Shown: piece after piece, positions 11,520-22,300 of the stretch
Numbering within the stretch: position 1 is the first letter of the stretch
Layout of the letters: each line of letters opens with the position of its first letter
Assembly: GCA_021163845.1 (NCBI GenBank)
Contig: JAGGTH010000033.1
Span: 30,505 to 94,504 of the forward strand
Source of the DNA: Helicobacteraceae bacterium
GTDB taxonomy: Bacteria > Campylobacterota > Campylobacteria > Campylobacterales > Sulfurimonadaceae
Reading direction: 5' to 3'
Length of the DNA: 64,000 nt
Notes under the pieces: generated by a model
Told to the model about the DNA's origin: nothing
The model's database searches: none
What the model saw: only the letters and a program-made list of their open reading frames with translations
Position numbers and translations under genes: made by a program

Positions 11520-13460
11520 TTAGGAGTTGATCTCTTCCTCTTTTTCTTGAATGCTCAAAAGCTCTTCAACTTTTGCTTCATAAAGCTCTTCTAGTTCGGC
11601 TAACTCTTGGGCGAGCTTGGTGATTCCTATCTCTTCATAACATGCAGGATCTGCAAGACACTTATTCTTTTGCTCTATTTTTTCTTCGAGTTCTTCGATC
11701 TCTTGAGGGAGTTTTTCAAGGGCGATCTTCTCTTTAAATGTGAGTTTGAGGTTTTTTGGTTTTTCCTCTTGGATCTCTTTTGGTTTTGTTGGCGCTCCCT
11801 CTTTTTGCATCGCTTCGAGTTCTTGGAGCTCTTTTTCCATCTCAAGGTATTCTGAGTAGAGTTGATATGACTCTTCTATCGTTTTATCCTCTTTGAAAAT
11901 AAAGAGCTTTTTAGCGATCTTATCGACAAAATATCTATCATGGCTGACGATGATAACGGCTCCTGCAAAGTTTGTAAGTTGCTCTTCGAGAATGTTGATC
12001 GTTGGGATGTCAAGATCGTTGGTTGGCTCATCGAGGATGAGAATATCTACATCCTTTGTAAAGAGCAGAGCCAAAGCGATACGATTTTTTTCACCACCAC
12101 TGAGCACGCCTATCTTTTTGTCTAAAAACTCTCGTGGAAACAAAAAGTTTTTCAGATAGCCAAAGACATGCATATCTGTTCCACGTACACTCACGCGATC
12201 TCCACCATTTGGACAAAAGGTCTCTATGAGGTTTTTCTCATCATCGAGCATCTCGCGGTGCTGGTCAAAGTAGCCTATTTTAAACTCACCCCTTTTGATC
12301 TTACCACCCGTTGGCTCGATTCTCCCAAGAAGGGCTTTGAGCAGGGTTGATTTACCACTTCCATTGGGTCCTACGATGGCGATGACATCTTTTTGTAAGA
12401 TACGTGTATTGAAGTTTTTGAAGAGCTCTTTATTCCCTAGCGTCAACGAGAGGTCTTCTACCTCAAAGAGCATCTTTTGCTTGTTAATACTTTTGTCACG
12501 ATTGAAGTGTTTGGCTTCTCGTTGAAGCTCGAGTGACATCTTTCGAATCTTTGCAGGATTTGTCTTTGCATCTTCACGTAGTTGCATCAGACGCTCTTTT
12601 CTTCCTTCATTTCGCTTGAGTCTTGCACGTACACCACGGGCAAACCACTCATTCTCTCGCTTTAAAATACCAAGGAGATTGTCATGTTGTTTCTCTAATG
12701 TTCGGATGTACTCCTCTTTTTGTGTCAAATAATCGCTATAACCACCGCTATACTCACGAAGTTTACAATCTTCCACTTCGACCGATTTTGTAGCAATTCG
12801 GTCAATAAAATAACGATCGTGCGAGATAAAAACAAGGGTGAATTTCTCTTTGAGAATCAGCTCTTCTAAAAACTCCACCATATAGACATCTAGGTGGTTG
12901 GTAGGCTCATCAAGGAGTAAAATATCAGGTTTTTGAAGTAAAAGTGAAGCAAGAGCCACACGGCGCTGCTCCCCTCCGCTTAAAAGTGCGATCGCTTTAT
13001 TTTCGTACTGTTTGAGATCAAAATGCCCAATGATGCGCTCTATCTTGTCATCAAGGTTCCAAGCATTGTGGTGTTCGAGATAAGCAGATACATTTGAATG
13101 CTCATCTAAAAGAATTTTATTTTCAAAATCTTCAGCCAAAAGAGTTGAAAGCTCATGGTAGCGCTCTTTGGCACGATTGAGCTCTTCTAGCCCATCTTCA
13201 ACGGCTTCGCGAACAGTCGCTCCCTCTTTAAATTTTGGAACCTGTGCGAGCATCTTGATCTCAAGATTATTTTTGGTGATCCGCTCTCCAGCATCTTGCA
13301 TCAAGGTACCGTGGATGATCTTCATGAGTGTTGATTTTCCACTTCCGTTTTTTCCAATGATGACGATACGCTCCCCCTCATCTACATGAAAATTGACCTC
13401 GGTAAGAATCTTTTGTGCGCTATAATGTTTGGATATATTGAGTAGATCGATAAGTGCCAT
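11520..13460 (-). CDS. ABC-F family ATPase (Uup-like)
   Basis: Two Walker A motifs (GKNGSGKSTL, GPNGSGKSTL), two LSGGE signatures, no TM domains. Confidence 0.93.
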   Translation of the reverse strand: MALIDLLNISKHYSAQKILTEVNFHVDEGERIVIIGKNGSGKSTLMKIIHGTLMQDAGERITKNNLEIKMLAQVPKFKEGATVREAVEDGLEELNRAKERYHELSTLLAEDFENKILLDEHSNVSAYLEHHNAWNLDDKIERIIGHFDLKQYENKAIALLSGGEQRRVALASLLLQKPDILLLDEPTNHLDVYMVEFLEELILKEKFTLVFISHDRYFIDRIATKSVEVEDCKLREYSGGYSDYLTQKEEYIRTLEKQHDNLLGILKRENEWFARGVRARLKRNEGRKERLMQLREDAKTNPAKIRKMSLELQREAKHFNRDKSINKQKMLFEVEDLSLTLGNKELFKNFNTRILQKDVIAIVGPNGSGKSTLLKALLGRIEPTGGKIKRGEFKIGYFDQHREMLDDEKNLIETFCPNGGDRVSVRGTDMHVFGYLKNFLFPREFLDKKIGVLSGGEKNRIALALLFTKDVDILILDEPTNDLDIPTINILEEQLTNFAGAVIIVSHDRYFVDKIAKKLFIFKEDKTIEESYQLYSEYLEMEKELQELEAMQKEGAPTKPKEIQEEKPKNLKLTFKEKIALEKLPQEIEELEEKIEQKNKCLADPACYEEIGITKLAQELAELEELYEAKVEELLSIQEKEEEINS

Positions 13461-13501
13461 AGTTGTTGTTTTTCCCTCGTCAAGAGTTTTTGCGATTTTA
13501 C

Positions 13502-13822
13502 CTAAGATATACTTTCATCTTCTTCAAAACAAAGCTCTTTGGCTACATACCATGAAGCGATTCCCTCATCATTGTATTGATATTCTCTTTGATTTGGAGG
13601 GATAACACTGTTGCGAAGCTTGGAACGGATGATCCCCATAATGATGTAGCTGAGGATAAGAGCCATGAGCGCTATGAAGTAGTCAAAAAGATACCAACTC
13701 AGCAGAGTAGTGAGCAAAGTAGTATACTTTAAAAAATATTCCAAGCTCTTGGCAAGATATTTGCATTTTTTTGAGTGGAGTGTTGGAGTAGGTTCAAAAA
13801 GATGGATCGTATTTTCTCGCAT
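13502..13822 (-). CDS. Small hypothetical membrane protein
   Basis: Intact 106-aa ORF with a hydrophobic segment; fills the gap between flanking genes. Confidence 0.5.
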   Translation of the reverse strand: MRENTIHLFEPTPTLHSKKCKYLAKSLEYFLKYTTLLTTLLSWYLFDYFIALMALILSYIIMGIIRSKLRNSVIPPNQREYQYNDEGIASWYVAKELCFEEDESIS

Positions 13823-13876
13823 AAAAGATACCTCGATGTTTGAATGGATGCTATAATATCACCTATGGAGTTAGAT

Positions 13877-14305
13877 ATGGATAAAAAGAAAATTGTTGGG
13901 CGTAAAGAACTGATAAGTATTTTAGATTTGGAGTTATACGATCTTGATGCAAAAGTGGATACAGGGGCAGATTCAAATGCTCTTCATTGTGATGATATCT
14001 ATGTGGATGATGACGATGTTGTGCATTTTAAGCTTCATGATGAGGTACATCCCTCTTATCATGGCAAAGAGATGAGTATGCCTTTGTATCGCATGAAGCG
14101 TGTGAAGAGTTCCAATGGTGTGATTCAAGAGCGTCCTTCAATAAAGGTTAAAGTGAAGCTTTTTGAAGAGGAATATAATACTGTGATCTCGCTTACCAAT
14201 AGAGCAGATATGAAATACCCTATGCTCATTGGACGTAAGTTTTTAAGTGGCAAGTTTTTAGTAGATGTCTCACAAGAGTATGTAACAAAGCAAAATAATG
14301 AATAA
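13877..14305 (+). CDS. Retropepsin-like ATP-grasp-associated protease (RimB / DUF785 type)
   Basis: [36 protein letters not shown] with catalytic DTGA; immediately upstream of rimK. ATG at 13877 has GGAG SD; the track start 13844 precedes a TATAAT-like box. Confidence 0.85.
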   Translation: MDKKKIVGRKELISILDLELYDLDAKVDTGADSNALHCDDIYVDDDDVVHFKLHDEVHPSYHGKEMSMPLYRMKRVKSSNGVIQERPSIKVKVKLFEEEYNTVISLTNRADMKYPMLIGRKFLSGKFLVDVSQEYVTKQNNE

Positions 14306-15248
14306 AGAGAGTGTTATGAGAGTTTATATTTTATCAAGAAATCCAGAGTTGTATTCTACAAAAAGACTTGTCGAGGCGGGGGAACAAAGAGGATGGGAGA
14401 TGAGAGTGATCGATTATCTTCGTTGTAGTATCGAGATCATGAAAGGGCAACTACATATTAGCTACAACGGTGAAGATCTTCCAGCTCCTGATGCTATCAT
14501 CCCTCGTATTGGTGCGAGTAGAACGTTTTATGGTACGGCGATGGTGCGCCATTTTGAGATGATGGAAACCTTTAGTGTGGCAGGCAATCTTGCTATTGCA
14601 AGAAGTCGCGATAAGCTTCGAAGTCTTCAGATCCTCTCAAAGCATGGAGTCGATATGCCAAAAACGGTATTTGCTTCAAATAAATCGACTGCTAAAGATG
14701 TGATAGCACTGAGTGGCGGAACACCTCTTGTATTAAAGATCTTAGAGGGCACACAAGGGGTAGGTGTGGTACTTGTAGATACACAAAAGGCTGCGAAATC
14801 GGTCCTTGATGCTTTTTATGGAATGGATGTAAACTTGCTGGTACAAGAGTATATTGAAGAGGCTGGTGGAGCTGATATCCGTGTGCTTGTCGTAGGTGGC
14901 GAGGTAGTTGGTGCGATGAAACGTCAAGGGGCGGAGGGTGATTTTCGCTCGAATCTGCATCAAGGGGGAAGTGCCTCGGCACATAAACTCTCACGTAAAG
15001 AAAAAGCAACGGCACTCGCCGCTGCAAAAGCGATGGGGCTTGGTGTATGTGGGGTCGATATGATTCCATCAGCACGTGGTCCTTTAGTGATGGAGGTGAA
15101 CTCTTCTCCTGGATTAGAGGGGATCGAGAGATCGACCAACATCGATATAGCGGGAAAAATAATGGACTACATCCAAAAGAATGTCACACCCAAATCGGCA
15201 GAACCTACGAAGAAAAGAAAACTCAAAAGAGATAGCATAGGAGCATAA
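14298..15248 (+). CDS. rimK: RimK-type ATP-grasp alpha-L-glutamate ligase
   Basis: [35 protein letters not shown]..., [26 protein letters not shown] motifs. Confidence 0.93.
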   Translation: MNKESVMRVYILSRNPELYSTKRLVEAGEQRGWEMRVIDYLRCSIEIMKGQLHISYNGEDLPAPDAIIPRIGASRTFYGTAMVRHFEMMETFSVAGNLAIARSRDKLRSLQILSKHGVDMPKTVFASNKSTAKDVIALSGGTPLVLKILEGTQGVGVVLVDTQKAAKSVLDAFYGMDVNLLVQEYIEEAGGADIRVLVVGGEVVGAMKRQGAEGDFRSNLHQGGSASAHKLSRKEKATALAAAKAMGLGVCGVDMIPSARGPLVMEVNSSPGLEGIERSTNIDIAGKIMDYIQKNVTPKSAEPTKKRKLKRDSIGA

Positions 15249-15249
15249 T

Positions 15250-16299
15250 TTGGAGAATGATCCATTTGTTATTGGTGGTGTTGCGGTAAAAAGGGGGACG
15301 AATGTGATTATAAACATTGAACTTCCTAAGCTTTATAACACCCCTACAAAATTACCACTAAGAGTGATTCGTGGTAAGAAAGATGGACCTGTCGTATTTG
15401 TGAGTGCAGCGATTCATGGGGATGAACTCAATGGCATAGAGATCATTAGACGTTTTCGAAAACTAAATATTTTAAAAAAGCTCAAAGGCACAGTGATTGT
15501 TGTTCCTATCGTCAATGTATACGGGGTGATGAACCTCTCTCGCTATTTGCCTGATAGACGAGATCTCAATAGAAGTTTTCCTGGAAGTTTCAAAGGATCT
15601 CTTGCAGCGAGGATAGCGAAAATATTTTTTGATGAAGTGGTGAGCAAGTGCTCTTTGGGGATAGATTTACATACGGCATCTATCCATAAATCGAACCTTC
15701 CTCAGGTAAGAACCAACATTGACAATGAATATACCTTTGCCCTTGCAAAAGCATTTGAGGCTCCTGTGGTTTTACATTCAGAACTTCGTGATGGTTCTTT
15801 GCGTGCTGTAGCCCAAGAAAAAGGGGTGCCTATTTTACTCTATGAAGCGGGAGAAGCGCTTCGTTTTGATGAGCGAAGTATCCGCATTGGAGTCAAAGGG
15901 ATCGTGAATGTTTTACGAGAAAATGGGATGCTTCCAAAATCTTTGCATAAAAAAACACTCAAAACTCCTATAGTCACGCGTGAAAGCAGATGGATACGTG
16001 CAACTGAGAGTGGGATGTTGCGTACCATTAAGGCACTTGGAGATACAGTCGAAAAAGATGAGGTGATCGCGTATATTGATGAGCCACTCGATGATGTGTT
16101 TTTTGAGATACGTTCTCCATTTTCTGGAGTGATCATCGGAAAGTCTGAGATCCCTTTGATTCAAGAGGGGGATGCTATTTTTCATATAGCCGAATTTAAA
16201 AACTTAGAGATGGCAGATAATAAACTTGAGTATTTTCACGAAGATGCAATTGAGCAGAGTGAGTTTTATGAACTTAATAATGAGGAGATCATAGAATAA
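15250..16299 (+). CDS. Succinylglutamate desuccinylase/aspartoacylase family (M14-like) hydrolase
   Basis: GPVVFVSAAIHGDELNGIEIIRRF, LPDRRDLNRSFPG, GIDLHTA motifs. Confidence 0.9.
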   Translation: MENDPFVIGGVAVKRGTNVIINIELPKLYNTPTKLPLRVIRGKKDGPVVFVSAAIHGDELNGIEIIRRFRKLNILKKLKGTVIVVPIVNVYGVMNLSRYLPDRRDLNRSFPGSFKGSLAARIAKIFFDEVVSKCSLGIDLHTASIHKSNLPQVRTNIDNEYTFALAKAFEAPVVLHSELRDGSLRAVAQEKGVPILLYEAGEALRFDERSIRIGVKGIVNVLRENGMLPKSLHKKTLKTPIVTRESRWIRATESGMLRTIKALGDTVEKDEVIAYIDEPLDDVFFEIRSPFSGVIIGKSEIPLIQEGDAIFHIAEFKNLEMADNKLEYFHEDAIEQSEFYELNNEEIIE

Positions 16300-17222
16300 T
16301 GGACTATCAAGCTATATTAGAGGAGATACAAGAGGAGATACAGCCGTTTTTGAGTCAGGGAAAAGTAGCTGACTACATCCCAGCCTTAGCAAAGATAAAA
16401 AAAGAGCAGTTTGGACTCTCACTGACTCTCTTTGATGGAACGAACTATAGTGTTGGAGCATCAGATACCCTTTTTTCGATACAAAGTATTTCGAAGGTAT
16501 TTACTTTTACATTGGCGCTCAAATTTTTTGGTCCAAACCTTTATAAAAGAATAGGGCACGAGCCATCAGGAAATCCTTTTAACTCTCTTGTACAGCTTGA
16601 ATATGAACATGGAAAACCGCGTAATCCTTTTATCAATGCAGGTGCGATCAATGTCACTGATGCACTGATTAATTATTATGGAAGTGAAGAGCTTGCGTAT
16701 GCTGAGGTCTTAGAGTTTATTCGCTCTATTGCAGATGATAGCTCCATCGTCACGGATGAGCTTGTAGCACAATCAGAGATGGATCACGGACATAGAAATC
16801 TTGCACTTGCAAACTTGATGAAGAGTTTTAAAAACTTAGATAATTGCCCCCAGCGCGTTGTGGAAACTTATTTTAGACATTGTGCTGTAGAGATGAATAC
16901 AAAGATGCTCTCTCGGGCAGTACTTTATTTAGCAAATCATGGAGAAGATCCCATCACCAACAAGATCTATATCTCTGCACAGCAGGCAAAACGTATCAAT
17001 GCTGTGATGCTTACCTGTGGTCATTATGATGCCTCAGGTGATTTTGCTTTTCATGTTGGATTACCTGGAAAAAGTGGAGTAGGGGGAGGGATCATTGTAG
17101 TGGTTCCAAAAAAGATGGGAATTGCCGTATTTGCACCAGGTCTCAACGAGCAAGGAAACTCACTTGTTGGGACGATGGCGCTTGAACTTTTTGCTCAAAA
17201 GACAGGATTATCTATCTTCTAA
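16299..17222 (+). CDS. glsA: Glutaminase
   Basis: GKVADYIPALAKIKKEQFGLSL, FSIQSISKVFTFTLAL (SxxK), EPSGNPFNSLVQLEYEHGKPRNPFINAGAI. Confidence 0.95.
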   Translation: MDYQAILEEIQEEIQPFLSQGKVADYIPALAKIKKEQFGLSLTLFDGTNYSVGASDTLFSIQSISKVFTFTLALKFFGPNLYKRIGHEPSGNPFNSLVQLEYEHGKPRNPFINAGAINVTDALINYYGSEELAYAEVLEFIRSIADDSSIVTDELVAQSEMDHGHRNLALANLMKSFKNLDNCPQRVVETYFRHCAVEMNTKMLSRAVLYLANHGEDPITNKIYISAQQAKRINAVMLTCGHYDASGDFAFHVGLPGKSGVGGGIIVVVPKKMGIAVFAPGLNEQGNSLVGTMALELFAQKTGLSIF

Positions 17223-17614
17223 CTACTTAGCTGCTTATAAAGAGAGTTGAGATCGCCAAGAATATTGATACTTGCGATCTTATTATCTCTGATCTGGATA
17301 AAAGAAGCTCCAGAGTAGCAGATTCTATTTCCTGTTGGTGCATAGTTAAAGATCTTTCCCTCATGTGTCCCTGTGTAGGTTACATAAGCAGCGGCTGTGT
17401 TGTTTTCAACAATAAGCATCTCAACTGCATGATAGAGATTTGGAAATGCAGTTGTAAGCATCTGTGCGTACTCTTTAAATCCTTCTATCCCATTGGCTGT
17501 GATATCTAAAGAACCGCGAAACCTTACATCAGGATCGAGAAGGTTTTCTGCTTTATCAAAATCTTTTTCATTCCACATCTTGTAATATGCGTTGATAAGT
17601 TCTCTGTTATTCAT
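17219..17614 (-). CDS. SnoaL/NTF2-like (ester cyclase family) protein
   Basis: NNRELINAYYKMWNEKDFDKAENLLDPDVRFRGSLD...GIEGFKEYAQMLTTAFPNLYHAVEMLIVENNTAAAYVTYTGTHEG fold signature. Confidence 0.85.
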   Translation of the reverse strand: MNNRELINAYYKMWNEKDFDKAENLLDPDVRFRGSLDITANGIEGFKEYAQMLTTAFPNLYHAVEMLIVENNTAAAYVTYTGTHEGKIFNYAPTGNRICYSGASFIQIRDNKIASINILGDLNSLYKQLSS

Positions 17615-17788
17615 TTAACTTCCAATACCCCATTTTACTTGTCTCGCACCGCAACTTCCAATTGTCCATGTTGACTGTCTAGGATTTTTCCCGACACTCC
17701 ATTTTGATTGTCTCGTACCTCTACATGCACTCAGACGAATCGACTTTTTAGAAGACGCGCTTCCTATTGACCATTTAGATGATTTCAT
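17615..17788 (-). CDS. 57-aa repeat peptide with four KW[S/T/G][I/V]G[S/K] motifs; uncharacterised
   Basis: Reverse strand: GGAGGTGGTTGG-ATG start; translation MKSSKWSIGSASSKKSIRLSACRGTRQSKWSVGKNPRQSTWTIGSCGARQVKWGIGS; stop TAA abuts the ATG of the SnoaL-like gene. The track ORF 17615-17950 extends it upstream into putP. Confidence 0.8.
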   Translation of the reverse strand: MKSSKWSIGSASSKKSIRLSACRGTRQSKWSVGKNPRQSTWTIGSCGARQVKWGIGS

Positions 17789-17870
17789 CCAACCACCTCC
17801 GAGATATCGATTTGGAGCGAAATTATACTCACAAATGATATCTTTTGCGCTAAAAAATTTCTTAAAAATT

Positions 17871-19337
17871 TTAGAGGAGTTTTTGCTGTACTTCTTTGAA
17901 TATCTCTTTATCTTCCTGGCTTGCTTGTTCACCAAATTTACTAAATACAAGAATCGCTATCCACGCAATAATGAAGCCAGGTAAAAGCTCATAAAGATCA
18001 AAAATACCACCCTCTAATTGTTTGTAAATAATCACAGTGAGTGAGCCTGCAACCATTCCTGCAATTGCACCAGATCTTGTGATATTTGCATTATAGAGCG
18101 AGAGGATGATAAGGGGACCAAATGCAGCTCCAAAGCCTGCCCAAGCATAGGATACAAGTTGCAATACGCTTGAGTTTCTATCAGTTGAGAGATACCAAGC
18201 GATGATGGCGATACCGATGACCGTCGCACGACCCACCCATACAAGTTCCTTATTACTTGCATCTTTTCTCAAAAAAGCGTTATAGATATCACGTGTGAGA
18301 ACTGAGGAGGAGACTAAAAGTTGAGAGTCAATCGTGCTCATGATAGCGGCAAGAATTGCTGCGAGTAAAAATCCTGCGATCCATGGGTTAAATAAAAGCT
18401 GTGTGAGTGTGATAAAGATCTTTTCACTGTCTTGAAGATCCACACCATTGGCAACAACATAAGCAAAACCAAAAAATCCAACTGCAAGAGAGCCTATAAT
18501 ACTTAGACCCATCCATGTCATACCGATAGCTTTTGCACGAGACATCTCATCCTCATCACGTATAGACATAAAACGAACGAGGATATGAGGTTGCCCAAAA
18601 TAGCCAAGTCCCCAAGCCATAAGAGAAATTGCGCCAATAATAGTGCTTGAACTTATAAAATCGAGCTTATGTACATCTGTTTGCTCGATAATTTTTAGCG
18701 CTTCGCTCACACCACCAATCTCAAAGATCACAACAAGTGGTGTAATGACTAAAGCGAGCATCATCAGTATCCCTTGGATAAAGTCTGTCCAACTCACCGC
18801 ATTGTATCCACCCAAAAATGTGTAAGAAACAATAATGATGCTTCCAACAACGAGAGCTGTGGAATAATCAAGATTAAAAGTCGCTTCAAAGAGTTTTGCA
18901 CCACCTACAAGACCTGAGGATGTATAAAGGGTATAAAAAACAAGAATGACTATCGCTGTAACTACACGCAGAGTATTTTTTTTGTCTGCAAAACGATTGG
19001 AAAAATAATCGGGAATGGTGATGGCATCATTGAGGTAGTGGGTATAAACACGCAAAGGTTTTGCCACATAATGCCAGTTGAGATACGCTCCGATAAAAAG
19101 CCCGATCGCTATCCATGCACCTACCAACCCATCACTATACATCATCCCAGGAAGCCCAAGTAAAAGCCATCCGCTCATGTCAGATGCGCCTGCACTCAGA
19201 GCAGTTACTCCAGGACCAAGTCCACGTCCACCTAAAACATAGTCGCTCAAATCATCTGTTTTAAAATAAAAGTAAAAACCGATGCCTACCATCAGCGTCA
19301 TATAAAGTAAAAAAGATATTAAAACTTCAATTTCCAT
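17871..19337 (-). CDS. putP: Sodium/proline symporter
   Basis: SSS-family 12-13 TM protein; GGRGLGPGVTALSAGASDMSGWLLLGLPG, ILAAIMSTIDSQLLVSSSVLTRDIY. Confidence 0.95.
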   Translation of the reverse strand: MEIEVLISFLLYMTLMVGIGFYFYFKTDDLSDYVLGGRGLGPGVTALSAGASDMSGWLLLGLPGMMYSDGLVGAWIAIGLFIGAYLNWHYVAKPLRVYTHYLNDAITIPDYFSNRFADKKNTLRVVTAIVILVFYTLYTSSGLVGGAKLFEATFNLDYSTALVVGSIIIVSYTFLGGYNAVSWTDFIQGILMMLALVITPLVVIFEIGGVSEALKIIEQTDVHKLDFISSSTIIGAISLMAWGLGYFGQPHILVRFMSIRDEDEMSRAKAIGMTWMGLSIIGSLAVGFFGFAYVVANGVDLQDSEKIFITLTQLLFNPWIAGFLLAAILAAIMSTIDSQLLVSSSVLTRDIYNAFLRKDASNKELVWVGRATVIGIAIIAWYLSTDRNSSVLQLVSYAWAGFGAAFGPLIILSLYNANITRSGAIAGMVAGSLTVIIYKQLEGGIFDLYELLPGFIIAWIAILVFSKFGEQASQEDKEIFKEVQQKLL

Positions 19338-22300
19338 TTATAACTCCTCCTTTTGTTCAAGCCCTTTGAGACCTAAGTTTCCATAACGGTGATAAGAGTT
19401 AGAGATACTTTGCTCAATAAAATAGTGCATCAGCTCGATCCTCCCATGTGGAATGAACTTCTCTGTCGCAATATGGATAGATTTATTCGTAATGCTTGCA
19501 TAAAGCTTATCATTAAGATCATGTGCATCAATAAATCGTGCACGCTGTACTTTATTGATAGCTTTTATAAGGCTTTGCTCATCATCATTTGCGTAGCTAT
19601 CTTCATCGTCTATAAAATATGTAATGTTTTGCATAAACCAAAGAAGATCTTCGGATGTAAGGTCATGAGGTAGAGATACATGGACTCTACATCCAGACAT
19701 TTTTGCCCCAGCAAGAGAGCAGATCACTTCTAAAAGGGTGTTGTGGTTTTCAAAACGTAAAAGTACATTTTGAAGGTTAAGATAGCGGATCACATTGCTC
19801 TCTCCACGTATATTGGCATAATCATGTTCTTTGTTGAATTCTTTATCGAGCCAGTATGCAAAGTTCTTGATAATAAGTGTCGCTTTTTTAAGGGTGTCAC
19901 ATTTTCTCTCTACATTGTTTCGAAGGAGATTGATCTTACTGATAAAGCTGTGCTCTTTCATTTGATTTGGTATTTCAAGAGTAGAGTCTATCTCCATAAA
20001 TTGTGCAGTGTAGTTGTATCCACCTGCTTTTTTCCCTGTACCAACAGAGGATTTTCCCATACCACCAAAAGGTTGGCGGATCACGATCGCTCCTGTGGTC
20101 ATGCGGTTGATATAGAGATTTCCTGCACGAAGCTTCTCTTTAAAGATCTCTTGTTCTCTCTCATCAAGAGATTCTATTCCCGATGTGAGTCCATAGCCTG
20201 TAGAGTTGACGATATCGATCGCATCATCGAGTGTATCAGCACACATTACACTTAGCACTGGACCAAAGAGCTCATTCATATGACAAAAATCTCCTGGTTT
20301 TGTTCCCCAGCGAATCGATGGGCGTAACATATAAGGATTCTCTTCATCTGCGTAGGATGGTTTGATAAGCCACTCTTCCTCATCATCGAGGTATTCAAGC
20401 GCTTTTGCAAGATTTCCAGATGGCTTGCTTGAGAGCGCTCCTATTCTGTTTTTAAAATCCCATACAGATCCCACATGAAGGGACTTGGTCGCATCCACAA
20501 GCATCTCTTTAAATGCCTTATCTTCATAAAGTTCTCTTTGCAGTACGAGAAGGGATGTTGCTGAACATTTTTGCCCTGAGTTGTTAAAAGCAGAACCGAT
20601 CACATTTTTGATCGCTTGATCTCTATCAGCAAGGGATGTAACGATCGTTGCATCTTTTCCACCTGTCTCAGCACTCAGATGAAGGCTAGGGCGTACATCC
20701 AAAAGATCATAAGCGGTCTTGTCACTTCCTGTAAAGATCACAAAATCAATATCTTTGTTGCTGATGAGGTGTTCACTTACAAGCGCTCCGCTTGTTGGTA
20801 CGAACTGGAGGGTATTTTTACTCACACCTGCATCCCAAAAACATTGACACAGCATGTGAGCACACAAAAGAGCTTCCGAGGATGGTTTGATAATTACTCT
20901 ATTTCCCGTTGCCAAACTCGCTGCTATACCACCTGTAGGGATCGCTATAGGAAAGTTCCAAGGGCTGATTACTAAGCCCACCCCTTTTTCTTTGAGTGTA
21001 ATCCCTTCAAGTTTTTGAAGCTCTTTGACCGTTTGTGGATAAAAGTTTAAGAAATCGATCGCTTCTGAGACCTCTACATCAGTTTCAGAAAAAACTTTTC
21101 CCACTTCCGCTGCAGCGACCCCTATAAGATCAGCGCGTTTTTTTCTAAACTCATCTGCTGCGCGCATTAAGATCTCTGTACGCGCTTTGAGATCGAGCTG
21201 GCTCCAAGCATCTCTATCTTCACGTGCAACTTTGAGTGCTTCTTGGAGATGCGCTGCACTTGCCATTTGGCATGTTCCTACACTTTTTTTCTCATGGTAT
21301 TGAGATTTGTCAAATATCTCTTTGGTATTTTCCCCATCTACCTCTGCCCCTGCAACGACTGGTTTGGCATGGTAGCCTCCTTGAGTGGAGATATTTTGCC
21401 ACTTCTCTTTGATAGCGTATGCCCATTTTTGATTGTTCACTAAGATAAAATCGGTGTCGCTTTCATTCGAAAAAGTATACTCTTCTACACAGATCTCTTG
21501 GGGCTCAAACTCTTTTGTTCTGTCTTGTGTTCGATAAGGAGTGAGCTTAATAGTATCAAGCAGTTCGATCGAGCGATCATAGCTTTGAATCAGTGTATCC
21601 CAAGCTTTTGTTCCCACCTCAAGTCCAAAACTATGGCGTAAGAAGTTTTGCTCTGCGGTATTTTCATCAAAACGGCGTACAAGATAAGCAATAGCATTGG
21701 TAAAAGTAGCACGTGTTGCCGTTGGTGCATAGAGGATCACATCCAAAGGTTCTTTTTTGAGTACATGGTAAGCACTCTCACTCATCCCCTCTAGCATCTC
21801 TGCTGTAATAGCATCTGAGACACCACGCTGTTGCGCTAGAAGCATCGCAAACGCTTGATCAAAGAGATTGTGTGAGGCGATACCTACATGGACTGCTTTA
21901 CTCACTTCAGGATCTATGAGAAAATCCATTAAAACTTTATAGTTTGCATCACTCTGTGCTTTTTCTCGATAAGTCACACATTCCCATCCCCGTAGTGATG
22001 CTTCGGTAAGCTCCATCTCTTGGTTTGCCCCTTTGACCAGACGAACCTTGATAGGTGCGCCCCCATTTGCTACTCTTTCTTTTGCCCAAGTGACAAGCGT
22101 ACGAAGATGCTCAACACACTCAGGAAGATAGGCTTGCAGAACTATTCCTGCATAGAGATTATGAAACTTTTCAAGATCCAGTGTTTTCATAAATACATCG
22201 ATGGTGAGTGTTACATCACGATATTCTTCCATATCAAGGTTAACAAACTTATGCTCTTGCTTTCCATGTGCATTGGTAAAAGTGTTTTGCATCGCTATTT

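Noticed and set aside
14692-15317. Several minus-strand ORFs
   Set aside because: Antisense to rimK and the AstE-like gene; no SD or recognisable domains.
17789-17950. N-terminal extension of track ORF 17615-17950
   Set aside because: Overlaps the putP 3' end, basic/AT-rich translation, whereas the internal ATG at 17788 has a near-perfect SD.
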